From Candidula unifasciata (lineage: Eukaryota; Mollusca; Gastropoda; Stylommatophora; Geomitridae), in contig CAJHNH020000556.1 of assembly GCA_905116865.2 (NCBI GenBank), forward strand, positions 101,940 to 165,939: 64,000 bases of DNA. Direction: 5' to 3'. The notes under the pieces are model-generated. The model searched no databases. It worked only from the letters and a program-made list of their open reading frames with translations, and was not told where the DNA came from. A program made the position numbers and the translations under genes. Position 1 is the first letter of the stretch. Each line of letters starts with the position of its first letter. This document shows, in pieces, positions 57,241 to 64,000 of the stretch.

Positions 57241-57269
57241 TGATATGAGATCACAACAGTCAGGTTTGA

Positions 57270-57965
57270 TAATTGACTAGGGAAAGACAAAGATAATGAG
57301 AGAAAAAAAAAATCAAATAATATTGCGGTTTCTCTAAATGGTATCCGACTGCAGGACATTGAGTGTTACACCTGTCTGGGCAATGAAGTAGATACAGATG
57401 AAGGAACTGATAAAGATATTTTTATGCGAAAACAAAAAAGCAAGATTAGCTTTCATGGCATTTGGACATTTTTAGAGGTCAAAAGCAAAATTTAAACTAA
57501 CATTAAATTTAAAATGTTGAGTTCTATTGTCAAATCAGTACTGCTGTAGGGGGTTGAAACATCAAAAACAACTAATACAATTACTAATAAACTTCAAACA
57601 TTCATTAACTGGCTCATGGGCAAAACAGAGAGAATTACACAGTGTGAGAGAGTCAATGCTGTTGAGCATTGGGAAAGAACTATATAGGTTCCAATGGACC
57701 AAGGGGTGAAGAAAACACACTGGCGTCAGAAAGGACACGTTAAGAAAAGAGAACTATGTTACTAGAATGTATCTGCAATGGAAACCACAGGCTTATAGAA
57801 ATAAAGGCAAATACACCCCTTTCCCTAAAAAGAAGAAAGTTAGAGAGGGGAGTTCAAAATGTGGCAACTTGGGGTGAGCTGCATACAATAGCGAAGAACA
57901 GAGCAGCTTGGCTTGAGGCCCATTCTGTATAGTGGGATATGGAAGAAAGAACACGAAGTCAAGTC
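57270..57965 (+). pseudogene. RTE-like LINE polymerase fragment
   Basis: Plus-strand order: GKDKDNERKKKSNNIAV (compare GKTKVMR), LNGIRLQDIECYTCLGNEVD (compare VNGxxLEDVExFTYLGSxVD), GTDKDIFMRKQKSKISF, MLSSIVKSVLL then GVETSKTTNTITNKLQTFIN (compare VKSVLLYGSETWRTTKxxTNKLQTFIN), and VEHWERT. It stops short of the C-terminus. Related to the minus-strand fragment at 12.63-13.11 kb. Stops and shifts make it inactive. Confidence 0.82.
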
Positions 57966-57980
57966 GACTAAATGGAGTTA

Positions 57981-58235
57981 TTTCTGTGGTTTAGCGGCTA
58001 GAAGCTTGCAGCAGATCTGAAGATCATGGTTTTTTATCGATATTTGTTCTTGACTACCTTGACTGAAAGGTGAACCAAGTCTCTAATGGGTAACGAGAAA
58101 AGTCATAAGAAATAAATTAGGCCGGCGTGATGCTGACCACCCATCCAGGTCATTCGTCAAGTTGATCTACAAGAATATGTGTCTGGCCTTAAATGACAGA
58201 TGCCCTACCGATGGGTAAAGGGGCCATTACTTGAC
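57981..58235 (+). mobile_element. SINE family A (copy 7), diverged
   Basis: CTGTGGTTTAGCGGCTAG (A-box side), AAGATCATGGTTTTT (decayed B box), AGGCCGGCGTGATGCTGACC and ACCGATGGGTAAAGGGGCC (decayed terminus). The oldest-looking copy here. Confidence 0.65.
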
Positions 58236-58289
58236 GTTCGAAGTCGAAGTGCATCCCCCTGAGAGGCAAGAACTAACAGTCTGCATACC

Positions 58290-58535
58290 AGACATGTAAA
58301 ACGGAACAGAAGGTCGTAGGTTCGCTCCCTGGCGGAGCCAGACTTGGTCAAAAATGACTTTGCTCCCAAGTCGACCCAGCCTTGAGTGGGTACCGAGTGC
58401 AGTCCCGGGAATTAGAGGTGGTCGGCGTAATGCTGACCACATCACCCAACAAGTGCCGATTGGTCTATAAAGGTAAAGGTCTGCCCTATATGCCCTGTAC
58501 ACCTAAAGGCGTGGAAAAGGGTCCTTTACTGACTT
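58290..58535 (+). mobile_element. SINE family A (copy 8)
   Basis: GAAGGTCGTAGGTTCGCTCC (B box), GGCGGAGCCAGACTTGGTCA, AAGTCGACCCAGCCTTGAGT, GGGTACCGAGTGCAGTCCCG, GTCGGCGTAATGCTGACCAC, AGTGCCGATTGGTCTATAAA, CCTAAAGGCGTGGAAAAGGG. The 5' head is cut before the A box. Confidence 0.92.
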
Positions 58536-58854
58536 TTTAAGAGAAGTCAAATTTGCTTGAGTGGATTCCATCCATGAATGTGAACAGGACTGTACTCGAT
58601 AGAACGGTGAAATACATTATTGACTTCAGTCAAACTAATACTAAGAAATTGCTCCAGTGAACTGTGACTAAAAGGCTTACAGATAGAAACCTCAAAGATG
58701 AAAAGCTTTAATATTGAAAGCTCCAAGATAAAAAGATTAAAAGGCTAAAAAAGGTTTATCTAAACGTTTTATTATTATAATAATGTTTACTTTCATTTTA
58801 TTGTGTGTGCTATTTTTTTTCAAAGCTCATTTCATTTTATTTTATTTCTTAGGG

Positions 58855-59250
58855 AACTTGGTGGTCTGGAGGCATGGTGTGGTGTCCACCTCGAGTAATA
58901 GAGATTCCGGGTTTCAATCCCCGGTAAGGGCTAGAATTTGTTTAACCTGAACTTAGACTTCTAGTAATTTCCCCTGGTCTCTGGGTAGTGAGATCGGACG
59001 ACCGTGTGCATTGTTGCGTACGTGAAAATACTCTTGGCAGTTGTAAATCAAAAAGAGTAGCCTAACGGCGCTGCCCGGGCAAAATTGAGAATTAAAAATC
59101 TACCCACAGTATTTAAGAATCCTCGCTGGTACTACAGAGCCTGTGCACTGTGCTAAGCCTCTTGGGACTCAGACTCGAGTTAGAAGAGGAACGGAGCACT
59201 TATGGGTTACTATCCGTGTGCCATGATGTTGATCCGTTGTTAAACCTCAG
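58855..59250 (+). mobile_element. SINE family C (copy 4)
   Basis: CCGGGTTTCAATCCCCGGTA (B box with T-arm pairing), CTTAGACTTCTAGTAATTTC, CTCTGGGTAGTGAGATCGGA, GCGCTGCCCGGGCAAAATTG, CTGTGCACTGTGCTAAGCCT, GAACGGAGCACTTATGGGTT, CCGTGTGCCATGATGTTGAT. Complete. Confidence 0.9.
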
Positions 59251-59254
59251 ACTA

Positions 59255-59455
59255 TTTTTTAAAAATATTTTTTCAAAAATTTTTTATTACGTCTTTTATG
59301 AGTATCAGTTATGGATCATTAGCAGTTATATTTCTACTACTCCTTTACTCCTACCATTATTGTTTACTATCACTGCAATGTTAATGAATAGTTTTCGAGC
59401 TTTTTGTGTTTTATTGTATTCATTGCACATCACTTGTTTAAAGTTTCTTACGGGG
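59255..59455. other. AT-rich unassigned sequence
   Basis: Poly-T and poly-A rich, possibly the SINE tail. No gene. Confidence 0.4.
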
Positions 59456-59459
59456 CCCT

Positions 59460-60137
59460 CTAGTGGACACTAGTGGTTGGTGTATTCTCAAGTGGAGAAA
59501 GGCCCCAGCCGAAACGTCGAATTGTGTGTCTTGTGCATAGTATTCTGCTTCATCATTTCGTTAAGCTTTTCAGTCACAGTTGACTGTAGGAATAGGAATA
59601 AACTCACAGGGAGCAAGTACAGCGGGGATCTACAGTCATCAGTAGAAATTATCCTCTTTCGACACACGTTTCGGCCCACGATTCCTAAACGTATTCGGAG
59701 GTGGGCCCACCTGAGTTCATGAAGCTCAGGGCTGCTTCCCCGCCGCACAGAATTACCGGATGGTGTTATACTTTCGGCCAGAGACAAGACGACTTAGTGG
59801 TTTCGAAGGAGGTACTGTGAGATAAGAAGTCGCCACGGCAGCGTAATTAGAACAGTCCGCATGCCTGGACGACCGAGCGACAAGCTTACTTTGGTTTACC
59901 GGACACATGTTGGACTTTTATTAGCAGTTGGCAGAGAGACACTGGCAGACAATTCGTACACGATGGACTTTTCAAAGGGATAAGAAACTCTTTTCCACTA
60001 GATACCCGGACCAGCTCACCGAGGCCCGTCCCCTACGTTGTTGCGTTGCGTCCACAACCAGCTAGAGGCCCTTTCGGCCGCCTCTCCCAGTTTTTTTGAG
60101 TGTTCGTTTCCGTTCATTACCGCGCAATCCTAATTCT
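59460..60137 (-). mobile_element. Probable 3' untranslated region of the REL LINE
   Basis: Lies directly downstream of the LINE stop codon with no recognisable coding motif. It holds two inverted copies of GCCGAAACGT, at 59,508-59,517 (plus) and 59,666-59,675 (minus). The true 3' end of the element cannot be placed: the left limit is arbitrary, at the sequence change near 59,460. Confidence 0.45.
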
Positions 60138-61650
60138 TTAACCACATTGTAGAGCGAAGTGGAAACGAGGCCTCTCGCTCCCACTTCGACGGCAAATACC
60201 CGTACTGTGTAAGCCTCGTTTCTCCTCAAAACCGGCTGCTAAATCACTGTATTTCTCGAGCTTATACAAATGATTCTCCTCCATCCGCGACTCAAACGGG
60301 ACCGTCAACTCAATCAGGATGAGTTGCCGTTTTTGCGCAGAATGGAGAACGATGTCCGGTCGCAGGCCGGTTTTACGGATCAACTCGGGATACCGTTCAT
60401 GTCCTGGCAGATCAACCGCCAGTAACCAGTCCCTCGCAGAGTCTAGTACAGATGGAGCGAATGCGTTTTTGTTGACTTTACCGATTGGAACCTGCCCAGC
60501 CTTGAGGAAACGAATGGGGGCGATACTAGAACTGGCTCTGGCGTTAGCCCTCATTCTAGCCTGGTCGACAACGGCTGCTAACTCCTTTAGCACATTGTTG
60601 TGGCGCCAGGTATAGCGGCCTTGACCTAGAGCTTTCCTGCACGCGGACAGGACGTGCTCAAGAGTTTGCTTTTGATTTGCACAACGGGCAAGTCGGATCG
60701 TTGGTCGCAGACCATTTAAACCATGTTTAACACCGGACGGTAATACATCGTACGCCGAACGAACGATAAAGCTCAGTCGCAGCGGGGTCATCCGCCAGAT
60801 CTCACCCCATGTGAGTATTCTCGGCAATGCGCTCTCCAGGCTGACCCAATGGCCCTGCTGCGACTGTTGGGCTGCTTTCTGGACCCGAACCTCGTTTTCG
60901 TTGTCCCTCACCGTTTGTATCACCATGTCTCGGCGCTCTTTGGCTGAGGCCTTTGACCACCAATTGACCTTCCCGTGCCCTAGGCCTCGACGGTCGGTTT
61001 GTGTGTAACCCATTACCTCCTTCAATTTTAGTGCTTTCTGAGCAGATTCAATTGCATCGAGGACTCTCCACTTCTGACCAGTCTTTAGAGCGGGCTGGAC
61101 AGCGATGACATTTGGGTCTGAGGACTCACGCAAAAGCATGGCGAGCCTAACTTTGCCGACTTTAAACTCTTCGGTTATCGACTTGAACGGAAGTACCAGC
61201 TTAGCCTGTTTGCAATACAGAGCCACGTCGGTCAGACAAGGCGGTGCTCCAATCCACTTTCTTAAGGCTGTATTGATTTTCTTTTCCATGGCTTCAACTG
61301 CAGTCATCGTCACCTCGTAGACTAGCAGTGGCCATAGAAGCTTCGGAATCAACATGAATTGGAGACACCATACCTTGAATTTTCCTATCAGCCTGCATCG
61401 CTCGATCGCGAGCAGGCCTGAAGCCAGTGACTCATGTATTCGCCGGACTTCCGCTCTGTCAGATAACTTCGAATCGTAAACGCTACCGAGACTCTTCACC
61501 GGTTCCTCCAGAACCGTAGGGATCTTGTTCCTTGCCACCGTAAAACTGATCGCCGACACTTTGCCCTTATGGATTGACAGACTCCTCGACTTCTGCGGTT
61601 TGAACTGCATAACCGCTCCATTGGACCACCGCGTCCAATCTATTGTTTTT
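60138..61650 (-). CDS. LINE reverse transcriptase, C-terminal half with restriction-like endonuclease (R2/NeSL group), 5'-partial
   Basis: Open without interruption from the edge of the damaged sequence to the stop at 60,138. The first Met (61,610) is internal: in-frame codons KTIDWTRWSNGAV precede it, so this is a partial ORF of about 500 codons. Counting from that Met, FKPQKSRSLSIHKGKV (3-18) is the block that follows the polymerase palm, and LGSVYDSKLSDRAE (41-54) and KWIGAPPCLTDVALY (118-132) are thumb-region matches. C310-x8-H319-x4-C324 is a zinc-knuckle-like motif whose first Cys appears replaced by Leu307. RPDIVLH (417-423) with E434 in ELTVP gives PD-x14-E, the core of the restriction-like endonuclease that nicks the target site, followed by LYKLEKYSDL (448-457). 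Such elements encode one protein doing both target nicking and cDNA synthesis. The polymerase catalytic domain would lie beyond 61,650 and is not readable. The unbroken frame implies a young insertion. Group assignment is by motif memory. Confidence 0.88.
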
Positions 61651-61865
61651 CCCGGGGGGGGGGGGGGGGGAGGGGGGTTTTTTTGGGGGGGGGGGTTTTT
61701 TGGGGGGGGAAAGGGGGGGGCCCCGGGGGGGGGGGGGCCCCCCCCCGGGGGGGGGGGGGGGCCGGGGGGAAAAGGGGGCCGGGGGGTTTCCCCCCGGGGG
61801 GGGGGGGGTTTTTTTTTTGTTTTTTTTTTTTTTAAAATTTTTTTTTTTGGGGGTTTTTTTGGGGG

Positions 61866-61909
<44 letters not shown>

Positions 61910-64000
61910 AAGGGGGGGGGTTTTTTTTTAAAAAATTTTTTTGGGGCCCGGGGGTTTTTAAAGGGTTTTTTTTTTCCCCCCCCTTTTTTAAAAAACCCCG
62001 GTCCCCTTTTTTGCTTGGGGGGGGGCCCCCAAAAACCCCCCCCCTTTTTTTTTCCCCAAAAAAACCCCGCCCGGGGGGGGTTTTTTTTTTTTTTTCCCCC
62101 CCCCCCCTTTAAAAACCCCCCGGGGTTTAAACCGGGGGGCCCCCCCAAAATTTTTCCCCCCAAACCCGGGGGCCCCCGGGGGGGGGTTTTTCCCCCCCCC
62201 TTTTCCCCCCCCAAAAACCCCCAAAAAAAAAGGGGGGGCCAATTTTTAAAATTTTTTTTTTCCAAAAAAAATTTTTTAAACCCCCCAAAATTTCCCCCTT
62301 TTTGGGGGGGCCGCCCCCATTTTAAAAAAACCAAAAGGGGGGCCCCCCTTTTTTTCCCGGGGGGGCCCCCCCCCCCCCCGGGGGGCCCGGGAAAAAAAAA
62401 GGGGGGGGCAAGGGGTTTTTCGGGGGGGCCCCTTTTTTGGGGCCCCCAAAAAAAAAACCCCCCCCTTTTTTTTGGGGGGGGGTTTTTTTGGATTTTTCCC
62501 CCCCCCAAAAAAAGGGGTTTTGGGGAAAAAAAAACCCCCAAACCCCCCTTTTTATTGGGAAAAATTTTTTGGGAAATTTGGGGGGCCAACCCTTTTTGGG
62601 GGGGCCCCCCCCCCCCCCCCCCCGGTTTTTTTTAAAAAAAAAAAAAGGCCAAATTTTCCCTTTTTTGGGAAAAATTGGGAAAAAAAAACCCGGGGGAAAA
62701 AAAGGGGGGGGTTTTTTTTTTCCCCCCCCCCAAATTTTTTGGGAAAAAACCGGGGGCCCCGGGAAAAGGCTTTTGGGGGGCCCCTTTTTTAAAAACCCCC
62801 CCCCCCCTTTGGGTTTTTGGGGGGGGGGAAAAAAAGGGGCCCCCCCCCCCCTTTTTGGGGGGCCCCCCAAACCCCTTTTTTCCCCCCAAAATTTTTGGGG
62901 GAGGCCCCCCAAATTTTGGGGGGTTTTAAAAATTTTTTCCCAAAACCCCAAATTTTTAAAATTTCCCAAATTTTTCCCCCCCCCCCCCAAAGGGCCCCCC
63001 CCCCCAAAATTTTGGTTTTTTTCCCCCTTTCCCCCCCCCTTTTTTTTTTTTTTGGGGGGGGAAACCCCCCCCCCCCAAAAAACCCCCCCCCAAGGGGTTT
63101 TAAAAATTTTCCCAAACGGTTTTTTTTTTTTCCCAAAAAAAAAAAGGGGGGGTTAAAAAATTTTTGGGGGGCCCCTTTTAGCCTTAAAAATTCCCCCCCC
63201 CCCCCGGGGGGAAAAAACCCGGGCCCCTTTTTCCCGGGGCCCCCCAAACCCCCCCTTTTTTTTTAAACCAATTTTTTGGGGCCCCCCTTTAACCCCCAAA
63301 AAAGGGGAAAAAACCCAAAATTTTTAGCCCCCGGGGGGGAAAACCCCCAAAAATTTTTTTTTTGGGCCCCGGGGGGGTTTTTTTTTTTTTTGACCCCGGG
63401 GGGGGTTTGGGAAAGGGCCAAAAAAACCGGGGGCCCCCTTTTCCTTTTTCCCGGGGAAACCTTTTCGGGCCCCCCTTTTTTCCCCGGGGGCCCCCCCCCG
63501 TTTTGGGGGGGCCCTTTTTGGCCCTTTTTTTTTTTTTTTAAACCTTTTTGGGGGTTCCCAAAAGGTTTTTTTTTGGTTTTACTGCCGGGTTTTAAAATTT
63601 TTTTTTTTTTTCCCATTTTGGGGGGGTTTTTAAAGAAACCCTTTTTCCCCCGGGGGTTTTTTGGTTTTAAAAAAATTTTTTTAAAAAAAAGGGGTTTTTA
63701 AAAAATTTTTTTTTTTTCCTTTTTTTCCCCCCTTTTTTTCTTTCTTTTTTGGATTTTTGGGTTTTTTTTTTTTCCCCCCCGGTTTAAAATTTTTTTTTTT
63801 TTCCCCTTTTTTCCCCCCCTTTTCCCTTTTTAAAATTTTGGGGGTTTTTTAAAAAAATTTTTTTTTTTTTTTTAAAAAAAAATTTTTTTTTTTTTTTTTA
63901 AAAAAAATTTTGGGGTTTTTTCTTTTTTTTCTTCCTTTTTTTATTTTTTTTTCCTTTTTTTTCCCCCTTTTCCTTTTTTTTCCTTTTTTTTTTTTTTTTT
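61651..64000. other. Homopolymer-run sequence, probable base-calling or assembly artefact
   Basis: From a G run at about 61,654 to the window end nearly every base belongs to a run of three or more identical bases. Isolated bases are rare and ordinary words are absent. No dinucleotide or longer period is maintained. The switch from an intact coding frame to this texture happens within a few bases. The many Gly/Pro/Phe/Lys frames on both strands are products of the runs. It drifts to T/C-rich in the last 400 bases. No gene, repeat or regulatory site should be called here. Confidence 0.9.

Noticed and set aside
61525..63701. Gly/Pro/Phe/Lys-rich frames up to 239 codons
   Set aside because: They lie in the homopolymer-run artefact. 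Frames are open on both strands because runs of identical bases lack stop codons.

Overview
The window looks like non-coding DNA from an animal nuclear genome, most likely a mollusc and probably a gastropod. That assignment is an inference from its repeats: several tRNA-derived SINE families, I/Nimbus-like, RTE-like, CR1-like, Tx1-like and R2/NeSL-like LINE fragments, and very large tri- and tetranucleotide arrays. I found no intact host protein-coding gene, no rRNA gene and no convincing free-standing tRNA gene. Nearly every long open frame is a by-product of a simple repeat or lies inside a decayed mobile element.

Layout. 0-6.4 kb: LINE tails, a 16-bp minisatellite, (TTC)n arrays and a decayed I-clade reverse transcriptase. 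6.4-10.9 kb: a (TATG)n array, a short fold-back element, about 1.8 kb of (CTAA)n and about 1.5 kb of a 27-28 bp minisatellite that contains the same CTAACTAAC core. 11-17.3 kb: SINEs, three LINE tails and a frameshifted, unrecognised open region on the minus strand. 18.1-19.6 kb: a (GAAA)n megasatellite with four regularly embedded non-repeat islands, followed by (GACA)n. 20-26.8 kb: a 24-bp minisatellite, nested LINE tails and a decayed Tx1-like LINE of about 1.6 kb. 27.9-30 kb: four different SINE families in a row. 30.4-34.2 kb: a minisatellite grown from a hAT-type terminus, about 850 bp of (TTTC)n and a 32-copy 37-bp minisatellite. 35.8-42.9 kb: a second SINE-rich tract. 44.5-45.6 kb: a mariner transposase pseudogene split by a SINE. 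48-52 kb: LINE fragments (RNase H domain and 3' tails). 54.8-55.9 kb: (TC)n, (TA)n and (TG)n. 56.5-59.3 kb: two LINE fragments and three SINEs.

The best preserved coding sequence is at 60,138-61,650 on the minus strand. It is the C-terminal half of a LINE reverse transcriptase ending in a restriction-enzyme-like endonuclease domain. Its 5' part is cut off where the sequence turns, from about 61,651 to the end of the window, into almost pure homopolymer runs. I read that last 2.35 kb as an assembly or base-calling artefact, so frames in it should not be annotated.

The elements do not form a pathway. They record layered insertion: SINEs into transposons, microsatellites seeded at LINE and SINE tails, and higher-order amplification of simple repeats. 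I did not find a system I can defend as a new biological machinery. The best leads are the unrecognised decayed ORF at 16.4-16.9 kb, the small fold-back element at 6.8 kb, the higher-order (GAAA)n array, and the 3' core shared by two otherwise different repeat families.
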